From: Lytechinus variegatus
Taxonomy: Eukaryota > Echinodermata > Echinoidea > Temnopleuroida > Toxopneustidae
Assembly (NCBI RefSeq): GCF_018143015.1
Contig: NC_054741.1
Location: 60,385,197-60,449,196, forward strand
Reading direction: 5' to 3'
Length of the DNA stretch: 64,000 nucleotides
The position numbers and the translations under genes were made by a program. Shown piece by piece: positions 44,269-55,200 of the stretch; positions within the stretch are counted from its first letter, which is position 1; the number at the start of each line of letters is the position of its first letter. The notes below the pieces were generated by a model that did not search any database, was not told where the DNA came from, and saw only the letters and a list, made by a program, of their open reading frames with translations.

Positions 44269-44514
44269 GATATAAACTAACTGTTATGATCTAGGTCAAG
44301 AGGGTTCGACACGGCTTTCTGTTTACACACGAAAAAATTGCCGAGTCTGACTCGGCTCGCGGGTTGAAACCTACGATTTTGGCGGATCAAAAAAGCCGTG
44401 TTCGACACGGCTCGCGGATCACAGTGATCGCGTTTACACAGCATAAAATTGCCGTGTTCGACACGGCTCGCGTGTCGAACCCCCGAGCCGTGTCCCTGTG
44501 TAAACACGGTGATT

Positions 44515-44750
44515 GTCGACATTAAAAGAATGTAGCATTATCTTTAGGCAGCGGTGTACCCAGGACTTTCCAAAAGGGGGCAAATTTTTTGGAGGATATT
44601 TCGTCCGCTAAAAAATTTGACAAGCGAAAAAAAAAAGATCTTCAACCACAAATAAAGGATTTCGTACCAGAGAAAAATTTGACAAGCAAAAAATAAAAAA
44701 TAAAAAAAAGTCTGCTTAAAGATAATGGTACATTCTTTTATTTTCGACGA
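44515..44750. mobile_element. Small foldback, AAAAGAATGTAGCATTATC arms
   Basis: TTAAAAGAATGTAGCATTAT with CTTTAGGCAG (44522-44551) is the inverse of CTGCTTAAAGATAATGGTAC with ATTCTTTTA (44713-44742). The loop contains CGGTGTACCCAGGACTTTCC and two AAATTTGACAAGC words. It separates two layers of the inverted complex on the right side only. Confidence 0.6.
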
Positions 44751-45050
44751 TGACTCTAATATACCAACGAGTTGATACTTGTCAACATGAAATGGATTTA
44801 GATACTCACTGGTTCGCTAAATATGTGTTTCTTTTTAATATTCATAAAGAACTGTCCTTAGCAAAGCAATGTTGAAAATTAAAGAAAAAATGAGCGAAGC
44901 ACTTATTTCGTGAATACCAAAGTTCATTTGCCAATGCTTGTAAAATGCACCATTCAATAAAAATGTTTCGTAAAGTTCTGAAGGCACTGACATATCATTT
45001 ACACATTATTACATATTTACTCACTGTAATGTTCTTCCATTACATTCCAA

Positions 45051-45634
45051 TTAAAGGGATGGTCCGGGCGGAAAGTTTTACAGCTTAATAGAGTATTCAC
45101 TGAGCAAAATGCCGAAGATTTCATTAAAATCGGATAACAAATAACAAAGTTATTGAATTTTAAAGTTGAGCAATATTTTGTGAAAACAGTCGTCATGAAT
45201 ATTCATTAGGTGGGCTTATGATGTCACATCTCCACTTGTTCTTTTGTATTTTATTATATGAGATTAGGTTTATTCAAATTTTTTCCTCCAAGAACTAAAA
45301 AAATTGGATTGACAACTGATTTAGTGCATCATATATTTATAGCTGCAACTTATTTTATCTTAAGGGAGACATATTATTCACACAAGTATGAATGTAATGA
45401 AAACATAATGATTTTATGTAATAACATAAGAAAGCGGAAAGTGGAGATGTGACATCATCAGCCCACCTAATGAATATTCATGACGACTGTTTTCACAAAA
45501 TATTGGTAAACTTTAAACTTCAATACCTTTATTATTTGTTATCCGATTTTGATAAAACTTTTGGCATTTTGTTCAGTGAATTCTACTCTATGTATTAAGA
45601 TATAAATATTTTCAGCCCGGACCATCCCTTTAAA
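45051..45634. mobile_element. Long palindromic MITE, GGGATGGTCCGGGC family
   Basis: TTAAAGGGATGGTCCGGGCG on the left and GCCCGGACCATCCCTTTAAA on the right. The arms pair for about 190 bp each (for example CGTCATGAATATTCATTAGG and its inverse, and ATGTCACATCTCCACTT with AAGTGGAGATGTGACAT). No coding. It lies about 350 bp upstream of the first recognised exon of gene B. Confidence 0.9.
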
Positions 45635-45984
45635 ATTTGATTGCTAATTACTGTCATTGAACGAGGGTTTATACAGCTACCGAGGCTTTCGAGGCTAAAA
45701 TAGTGTCAACGTTCTTTACTACCAATTACCCTTAGTAAACAGGAGTAATAATAAATATTTGGCCAGTGTGTGTTTGTATAAGATATATCTGTGTAGTGAA
45801 ATTCGTATTCACTCCGGCAACGCTAGAAATATAATGTGGCAACTCGCGGACCACCGCGGACTGAGGTCCGTGATCCGTGTTGCATCCTTGTAGGTGTAAA
45901 AGGGGCTGATGTCTATCGTCGTACATAATATTGTATTATCAATTTTTTGGTGATAATGTGTATGGCTTGATTTGCTCTACAAAG
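45635..45984. other. 5' flank or intron of gene B, no exon seen
   Basis: No further exon, signal peptide or promoter could be recognised. The tract ends in the acceptor CTCTACAAAG. Confidence 0.4.
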
Positions 45985-46236
45985 ATTTCTCCGCTGATGA
46001 ATGTCCACAAATATTTCCCGAGTGTACATCGGGTTCTCTGGGCTCCATCGAGATAAACTCGGCTTCGGTGACAGTCACATCAGATGACGGATATGGAGGG
46101 AAAGACATATCGACCGTGGACGCCACCGAAGCAACGAACAGTATCGTTAATTGCGGTGACGTTCCCACCTGTGAGGGTGTAGGCTATTTCCTCATTGCCC
46201 ACTTCTCTACTCTACATTGCTTAGGAATTCAACCAG
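45985..46236 (+). CDS. Gene B exon: Cys-containing ectodomain
   Basis: Acceptor CTCTACAAAG, donor GTATGG; phase 1 in, phase 1 out. Reads FSADECPQIFPECTSGSLGS, then VNCGDVPTCEGVGYFLIAHF and LHCLGIQP. Six Cys are present. I do not recognise the domain; it does not look like EGF, PTX, OLF or lectin domains of known adhesion receptors. Confidence 0.65.
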
Positions 46237-49200
46237 GTATGGATTCCTTCGTGCCAGCCGGACTTCGCTATATTCTCGCGGTCGTAACCGTACGATACAC
46301 GGGTAATGTATAAAATCCTCCCATACCTCCAAAGTGAGGGTGACAAGACATATGCTCCGGTGACAATTATTGCTCCGGACTTCATTTCGTCCACACGGGT
46401 CGTGTGGTCCAGTGGTTAGAGCATTGGACTCATAATCGGAAGGTTGTGAGTTCGAATTCCACATCTGCCATTGTCTCCACTTAAATAAAAAGGCCCGAGA
46501 GTGATATCTGTCGTCTATAACGTCAGCCATTATGACTGATTAACCTAGACGTAAAATATTTCATAGGTAATTGGTTATATAGCAGCTTGGCGTTTACCAG
46601 CAAAATGCTGTCCTGCCGAGATCCTACGGGAGTTACCACAAACAGGAATAGGGCTGCAATGGGGATTTATGTTAGGTTTAGGATAGGGTATAGAGCTTAA
46701 ATTCAGGGTTGAAGTTGGTCATTCCATAAGTGTGTTGAATTGACAGCGGAGCAATAGTCGCCGGAGCAAATGTCATGGATTCCTCCAAAGTAGGCAACTA
46801 ATTGGGTTCTTGTTATGTTTCTCATTGGCGAATGGGTCAAACAATAGGGAGTTTTCGCACTCGACGCGGAATCAACCCAAGCACGCGGCGAAAGAACTAA
46901 CGCATTGAAAATGCAAGTCAAGTCACAACGAAAACCTGGGTTCTTTGTCGAAAATGGGTGAATCGGAGCGGAACAGCACTTTCTCCGACTTTTCAGAGCT
47001 GACGAAAATTAAGTTTGTCCAAAAAGTCACAGAGGAATCTGCTGTTTTTCGAGTCACTGACCCTTGAGAAAGACTTCATTGTTAAAAGGCATTTAGTAAT
47101 AGATTATCTACGTTCCAGAAAGCGTCTGTATAGTGCTTTGGTATTGCAAAACCTCGCTAATGATGATAATTATGACACATCTAATGTGGAGTCAATCTTG
47201 CGTAATCATTTTTCATATGGGAAATTTTAACAAATATAATTTCATTTGCAAGACAATGTGGGAAAATGCCATAATCAGTTCGCCCATTCTGTATTCATGA
47301 CGGCATTGTAACAAATTTTAATCTACCTGTTAATAAAATATCACGGGATTTTATTTTCTTCAACATTTTGATTGCTTGGTTAGTCTTATCGTGGACCTAC
47401 TATAGGTCCATGGTCTTATTTAAGCTTTCCCATTGTATTCATGAATATCCCATCCGCTGTGTAATATGTTACACTGTCTTCTTTTATGGTGGTTTGTTGG
47501 GCGACCAATAAATAATGAAATGATCACATTATTGTAGGCTGCCACCAAAGGAGGGGGAAGGGGCAACCCAGGGCCCTGGGTATGATTTTTTTTAAGAGGA
47601 AGTGCTGGTTTGGGGGGAAAGATAAAGGTGATTTTTTTAATTGAAAACAATGAATAAAGCAGGAGAAAAGAAGAAAACGAAGGGAGAAAAGGGAAGAAAA
47701 AAGGAAAAGTCTCAGTATTAGAGATATGAGTCATGTATTACCATCTTGTCCCCCCCCCCCTGAACATTTGAAGTAGTTAATGTTAGAATGAATCCAAGTT
47801 GCCTAGACATTGGTTATCAGACACTAATTAATAAAGTCTTTAATGAATTATGCAGGCCTTTTATCCAAATGTCCACAGTCGAATTTATTTGTGTTTTATA
47901 TGTCATGTATTATTATAGGCTTTGCTTCGTAATCTATTGTGTGTTTTAATGTTTTTATATGTACGGACAGGACCCCTCGGAAGAACAATAAGCCTACTTG
48001 TTATTGAAAGGGCTATATGCCCTGCATAAAGAAGACTAGAAGAATAAATAAATAAATAAATAAATAAATGAAGGTCTCTGATATTGAGATCTACACAGAA
48101 CTATACGATCATTTCAGTAAATAAAATCTCTTTTTTTGGACAATTGAAAGATGAATTTTCATATTGACGACAAGCTGTTTTGTTTAAACCCAGGAATGCA
48201 AGGAGTCAGTACGTTTCAAGAGCGATACGACGGTCATTTTTATCACTCAGTGTACCGCTTTGGTTCGGGGAATAACGAATGCAGTTCTTTCCGAGCTATG
48301 TCGGAGCATCAGCTCCCGTTTGCAACTGACACATCAATCCTGTCCTCAATTCCTTGCGCTTACATTTATACAACCACCAACGGTGTAGACACAACGGATG
48401 ATCTCACAGAGTCGACCTCCCATTCCCCCGTCTCCACTCTAGCTCCGTCGCAATCTATACATGCTATACCAACGTCTGATCAAGGAGGTATCACTGTAAG
48501 TCCTTGGTCTGATCGCGACTTGATCACATCCGTAACAAGTGATACCACAACGGGTGATCTAGAGGAACAACCTCTCCATCCTCCGTCTCACCATCTATTC
48601 TACATTCACCACCTTCTGTACCAATGTCTAATCGCACTTCGATCCCAAAGGTGAGTTTTAATTTGTCAGCTTGTTTAAGATTGTAGTTAAAAAGGTAACA
48701 TGCTGACTGATTATGACAAAGAAAAGAAGCAAGACAGTGATTTGTTATCGAAATCTGGTGAAGGATAATAGATAGCTTTGAACTTTTGAAGAGTCCTGTT
48801 TCACGAAAAAAAATCAACAGTATTCCTTCTTTTTTTCTATTAATTGCATGACAACGGTCCAAGGTCAGCTGTGAGATTTCAGTAAACTCAAGTGTGAGTT
48901 CAATAGTACTTGACCTTAAAGCAGCCTGGTGGGTGTTTCATAAAGCTGTTCGTAAGGTTTAAACGACTTTACGCACAACTGGAACATGTTCTTAGGTCAT
49001 AACTCAATGACATAGGGATATCGCATAGCACAAGAAAGGATCGCCAGTCGTTCGTAAAGTCATTCGTATCTTACGAACAGCTTTATGAAACACCCCCTGG
49101 GATATCGAAAGTTTATTAGTCTACTTGAATCAATTATCAACCCTCATAATTGCTTAAAATTGGAAGTTAATCTCAGATAGTGGTGGGTACCACTCCAAAT

Positions 49201-52200
49201 TAGATTGAGACTGACATTAAGTTTTAAACCTTGTGAATTAAGATTTTCAATAGATTGATCCACCAAGACTCGAGTATTTTAATACCTCGGTCACATTTGC
49301 TCTACGGCAGCCATACGGCTAGTCGAAAACAGTGGTTTAAACATTTTTTTTCATATATTTCCCGGGCCTAATGACATATTGGCCGATGGGGTGGTGCCAT
49401 CATCCAGCATGAAAATGTCGAGCAAAATAAAGGGGTTATCAGCACAAAAATGTCATATTACACCCCCCCTTGTTTACCATGGAGATAGCTCCATGTATTT
49501 ACGGACTGTATAGTAATTGCATTGGTGAATCAACCAGCAGTACATATAAGATTGTATTGTCAGGTTTGCCAGCTGAAAACAAACATTTTCACCACTGACA
49601 ATAACTACATTTTTTTCAACTTAGGGTCTTGAACTCCTATTCTACCCCGAAATCTTGGAGCAGAGAATCTTTGGAATTGCCACGAATCTCAGCAACGGGC
49701 AATCAATCGAAATTGATAGTAAGTTCAATTGCTGAGTATTTCCACACTTCAATGCTAAGATTATAATGGGGTCATACAAATATATATCTATAAAAAAAAT
49801 TATAATGGGGAATAGAAAATTGTAAATTTTTATGTTTGCCAGGTCTATTCACTTTTTATGAATGATAAACCTAACATCAAAGTCTAATAAACATGTCATC
49901 TAGGCCTATATAATCATACAACGCCTCATAGGACTTATACCATGTAATACCCATATACCTATACAGGGGCCGCGGGGGCTGGGGGCTTCAGCCCCCCCCC
50001 CCCCCACTTTTTTCCAAAACCGTGTTCGAAAACGTAAAATGACCATTATGCTTGTGATTTTCTGTTTGGTCAGTCCCCCACTTTAAAAACCGTTCCTCGG
50101 ACCCTGCTATACATAATGATAATAATAATATTTGCCATTTATATAGCGCATGATAGTCAAAAGACATGCACATGTATTTCTTCTATTTCTTATATCGCTC
50201 ACTAGATATTTACGTATACCGATCCATTCTTCAGGATTTGTGTTCGACTGGATGGAGGAAAACCGACGAGGACGGTAACCAATATTTTTGGCCTTCAAAT
50301 TATTTCTGCAACATTTTCGAAGGTAGGCTGGTCCAGATTTAGATCTATTATATTGCATCCTTTCTCAATTTTCAACATAGAAAATGACAGAAAATTGTAA
50401 GACAATTACAAATAACGATTGACAAAGGATCAATAACATTACAAAAGACCTCCATGAGGGGAATTTTTTTAATTCATGCATAATTAAAGAATTTATTAAG
50501 AATTAGATGCATTCTATACCTTCCTTATCTAATTTCAGATATACAAATCAATTATTTATAACGATCATAAATTAATACATAAAAACTTAGAGAGATGTCT
50601 TTTTTTTTACTTACTCGAAATTCAAAAATTGACGTTTGAATTTAAAAAGTTTTTTTTAGATGTATGGTTTGAAGATAAAGCAGAAATGAAAACGAAGAAG
50701 CATAGGTTTTTATGATCCTGGCACCTGACTAAAAGTAATGTATTAATGTAATTAATACAAAATATGATTATGTAAGAAATAAAATTACTGATGAAATAAG
50801 AAAGAAAGAAAGAAAGAAAGAAAGAAGAGGAGAGGAGAAAGAATACCATGAGGAAGACAGATTGATAATATGGAGTGGTGAAGAATTGGGGGGAGGAAAC
50901 GTTCAGGGCACGTTTATGATTGGGGACATTCTTCTATACTAGATATTATGACTAGCGACCATATTACTCGAGACCCTCTTCTACTTTTATGACCAGTGAC
51001 CCTCTTTCCTCATTATGACTGCCGACACTCGTTTATTTTATGACTAGCGACCATCCTACTGCCGACACTCGTGACTAGCGACCATCCTTCTACTGCCGAT
51101 ACTCGTTTATTTTATGACTAGCGACCCTACTTCTACTAGTCTGCTAATGGCTCGTGAGGTGGGATCTGCTACTGGTTTGCGAAGCAAACCAGCCTGAAAG
51201 GGCGAGCGAAGCAGCCTCAGTAGACCTAGTCTACTATGCAAACATGTTGAATCAGCTGAGGTACACACACTGCAGATGTGGGTCTACATTTGTAGACTAT
51301 CCTTCTACTGCCGACACTCGTTTATTTTATGACTAGCGACCCTCCTACTGCCGACACTCGTTTATTTTATGACAGGCGACCATCCTATCATGACTGGCGA
51401 CCCTCTTAATATCTTTTTATACCTGGCGACCCTCTTTTACTATTATGACTTGCGACCCTCTTACACAATTTTGACCAACGACCCTCTTCTTTGATTATGA
51501 CCGGCGACCCATGATTGCTGTAAATAATGTCTATTTTGACTAAATGACTAGCGGATGAACCCCATCATAAGTTGAGTTCCCCTAGTCAAAGACAAATGCC
51601 ATATTGAAACTTGAATTCCTGGCTTTGTGAGAGGAGAATAATATTACATTATATGCCATCTGACTGAAAAGGGTATATATCGCGTGTGTCTGTTTTAGTT
51701 ATCTAGTCTGTTACAAAATTAAGTCTTTTTGGTGGCTGGTCAACCTTATCAACCTTGTCTTGTCCATCTATATTCAAGGTTGGCTGCCCTTAATTGCAAA
51801 ACGAAATTAATTTCTGCGATTAAGTAGGACTCCTTTTTTATCTATTAGAATTATCACAATATTGTGCATCCAATTGTTATTTCACACAACAGATTAATCA
51901 AGTATATTGAATATTTGTAATTAGGCGTGGCCTTCATCTCCATCCTCCATTTCCAATTACCAACCCTAGGTCGGCCCTCTTCTCTTTATCACATACATCA
52001 ATGACATCCACAAAACTTCAAATTTACTTTCATTCATACTCTTTGCCGATGATTCCAACATTTTCTTTTCTCATGATAACATAAACCAACTTATTAGGAT
52101 CGTTAACTCTGAACTCATGAATGTGACTGAATGGATCAAGGCAAATAAACTCTCACTTAACTTACAAAAGACCAATTACATGTTATTTAGTAATAAAATA

Positions 52201-55200
52201 AATAGTTTGCCCGACAATCTCATTTTTGAAAACACTGTCCTTGAAAATGTTTCTGAAACAAAATTCTTAGGTGTACTTATTGATAATAAATTATCATGGA
52301 AACCACACATCGATAATATATGCAAAACAATTTCAAGAAATATTGGAATTATCAACAAGCTCAAATTTTTTCTTCCATCTCGTACACTACTTACACTATA
52401 TCACACCTTAATATTACCATACATTAATTACGGCATTTTGGCATGGGGTTGTGCAATTCAATCACAATTACATAGGATACTTTTGTTACAGAAAAAAGCA
52501 CTTAGGATAATATTTCATACACATTTCAGATGTCACACAGATAAATTATTTTTTGAAAACAAAATCCTTAAAGTTAATGATATATATCTGTTCCAACTCG
52601 GCCAATTTATGTACAAACTAAATAAAGATGATCTCCCCGCAATTTTTTCAATTATGTTCTGCAAAAACTCATCTGTACACGATTATCCTACAAGACAACG
52701 AAACTCTTATCACCTACCTCCAACCCGAACTTTACTTGCAAAAAATTCTGTTGTCTTTTCTGGTCCCGTATATTGGAATTCCTTGCCCAACGCCTTTAAG
52801 GAATCCCCAAGCATCACAATTTTTAAACATAACCTTAAAAAGATGCTTATTTGTCAATACTTTACACAAACAAGTCAATCTACCATATAACCAAAACCAT
52901 ATACAAAAAAAACCTTTTTTTTTTTTACCTCCCAGCTTACAACTTGCCTGTTTCCGCACCTGCCATGCTCTTCTTTGCACCTCCAATTGTACTTGCACCC
53001 CCTTTCTCTCTCCCTACATTTGCCTCTCTGTTCCTCCCTCATAATCACAATTATTGTAACCATGTTGTTATTTTGTTGTTATTTTTATTGTTATTACTAG
53101 TATCATTTATTCTAATTTGGTTCACTCTTTCGTTGTTACCTTCGATATATTGTATAGCCTCCTTTTAAACTGTCTTCCGTCTCTCCTTTATACTATAATT
53201 TGTAATATACGTATTGAAACTAAGTTACGGGGGCTTGCCTCCCATACAAGCTTCGCTTTTCTTGGCAAGCCCCTCCGTTCTGTTTTATATAGTTATTATA
53301 GTCAAAGTTACTTTAGTTTGCATTAGTTCTCATTGTTTATACCTTATTTCGATTGATGTTGTACTTTAAATTTGACTATGTATTGTTTGATTTTGCTGTG
53401 CTTTGTGAACGGAAAATGAATAAATCTAAATCTAAATCTAAATCTAGGTTCCACATAAACACCAGTGAATTTAATCATTCCCAAACAACTAAAGCACCTT
53501 TTCTAGCCTTCATCCACGCACAGGTGCGGACAACTGAGGTGATGGAGCAGGGGAGGTGACCGTACGTCTTGTTTTTTTTAAGAAATGAAGAAAAGTAAAA
53601 GTTTTCCCCCTCAAATAGTCTTAATCCAAAAATTTTCCATATCATTTTTTTTAATTTTCATCAGACATTTTTTCACCTTCCACTATTTTTGAAAATTCCG
53701 ATCTGCCTAAATTCTATCATCCCCCATATCTTTATTTAATGCGCTCTACTTCGTTTTTGCGCCATTAAAAAAATGCCGTTATGACTTTCCTTTTTTGGCG
53801 TAGTAACTCCCCCCCCCAGACACACACACACACACACACATGAAATGCACACATACCCACCCACGCACACCCTCACACACTCCCTTCCTCTCCCCACACA
53901 CACTTTCGGCTCAGCTTCCCAGCCACCTTTATCAGCATTCAACACCGCTCCGCGGCCCCTGGGAAGGACTACGATGCGAGAGAATTTAATTTTTAGCAGA
54001 TCCGATGTATTTCATCACGTTGTGTGGTAAATTAAATAAAATGACGGATGGTGCTTGGAATTTCATCAAATTCTTTTAAAAAAATGGTTTACCCATTATT
54101 GGGTAAAATGGTAACATCGATGTTGGATGGGTAAAGAGATGTTGATATAATCAAATAAAGAATTTTACACAGTGTTGCGTTGAAATAGCCCAATATGGGG
54201 TTAAAAAAAGATACCCAACAAACATGCATGTTCCCTTTCTCCCCAATTATGGGTGAAATTTTACTCAGTATTTTACACCCAACAAAGGTTCCTTTTATAT
54301 CAAATAAGTTGCTTTTAATTTTCATTCCAGTCCATCAGAGCGTAGAAATGTATCAAAAATCCAATCGGGCATTAAAATTCTCTCTTTTTTATTGTTATTT
54401 TTGAATAATTGTTATTGGTTATCTTACCATGCAATGTATATAGGCCAAAATGAAACTGCGGAGAGGCCTGTTCCTGTCATATTAGGCATTGCTTCATCCT
54501 CGCATCTTGCTGAACTCTACAACAATATCATCTCAAAGGATGCCACCATCAATGCCAGTACTGATACTATTCTACGAGTTGCGAGTAATATCATAACGGC
54601 AGCTGTATTCATTGGTAATGTGTCGGTCTCGCTTCCCTTTAGTTTCAACCTTACACATTCTATAGTGAGTATCACGATTATTCTACGATCTGTTATTATT
54701 AAAAAAGCTATGCAAGCAAAGAATATGTCGTTGTAACATTTTTCCTTCTTTCTTTCGTTGGATAAATCTGCAACGAAAACGAATAAGAAATAATGAAGAG
54801 GTATGAACGGTATATCATCGGGTAGTTTGGAAAAATATTCGCTTGACCGGTGTTACATTGCGTCTCCTTCGAATCGATGAATCTATTTTATTCAATTTTT
54901 GATTATTTCCGTTTTACTATGATAATAAATATGTAGTGCCGCAAATATTATATTAGATTAAAAAAACGTCAAAACGATGTATACCATTTCTCATACAAAT
55001 TTGTGAAGAAAAACATACTATGATTTATTTACTATTCCTTTTTTTAAGTTGCCATCTCTTTATAGTCAACAAATGAGCTTTTTATAGGCAATTGCTGTAT
55101 TGAATTCCGACCGTCTTAATTCCAAACGTTAATTCTTTATGGGCATTTTTCTTCTTCACATTTCACTGTATAGATGCTAACTCATGAGTTCTCTTCCCCA

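Larger units (their letters stand above)
40798..44269. mobile_element. Foldback transposon with 9-bp TSD (MULE-like)
   Basis: Left end GGTTACACTTCGTATTTCCG, right end ATTACGAATGTATGCG, flanked by ATATAAACT on both sides (40789-40797 and 44270-44278). The arms are arrays of GGTTCGTTAATCCGAAAACG units in opposite orientation. A compact relative is at 56013-56417, also with a 9-bp duplication. Nine-base duplications are typical of Mutator-like elements, but there is no transposase to confirm this. The interior carries about 2.5 kb of other repeats. Confidence 0.75.
40408..44513. mobile_element. ACCGTGTTTACACA-ended element, hosting 40798-44269
   Basis: Ends ACCGTGTTTACACATGACTC and TCCCTGTGTAAACACGGT are inverted. 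Repeated TTCGACACGGCTCGCGGATC-type words occur in both arms (40508-40545; 44380-44480). The left part also has GTAGAATGACGTCACAAATG. No coding. No target duplication identified. Confidence 0.55.
40328..44835. repeat. 4.5-kb nested inverted-repeat complex
   Basis: The outer arms 40330-40402 and 44757-44833 are inverse copies over about 75 bp (for example CGAACCAGTGAGTATCTAAA and its inverse). Inside them are a second inverted pair ACCGTGTTTACACA (40408) and TGTGTAAACACGGT (44500-44513) with CGACACGGCTCGCG words in both arms, and then the 9-bp-TSD transposon at 40798-44269. Three palindromic layers share nearly the same centre. Confidence 0.75.

Noticed and set aside
45972-46313. Full 113-codon frame as a stand-alone gene
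   Set aside because: It is the ectodomain exon of gene B plus intron read-through past the donor at 46237.
46397-46471. tRNA-Met-like gene (CAT anticodon)
   Set aside because: A and B boxes are present but acceptor-stem pairing is poor and a SINE body follows; treated as a SINE head.
47015-47230. 71-codon frame in a gene B intron
   Set aside because: Looks protein-like but has no recognised domain, no fitting splice phase and no homologue in gene A; possibly an old TE remnant.
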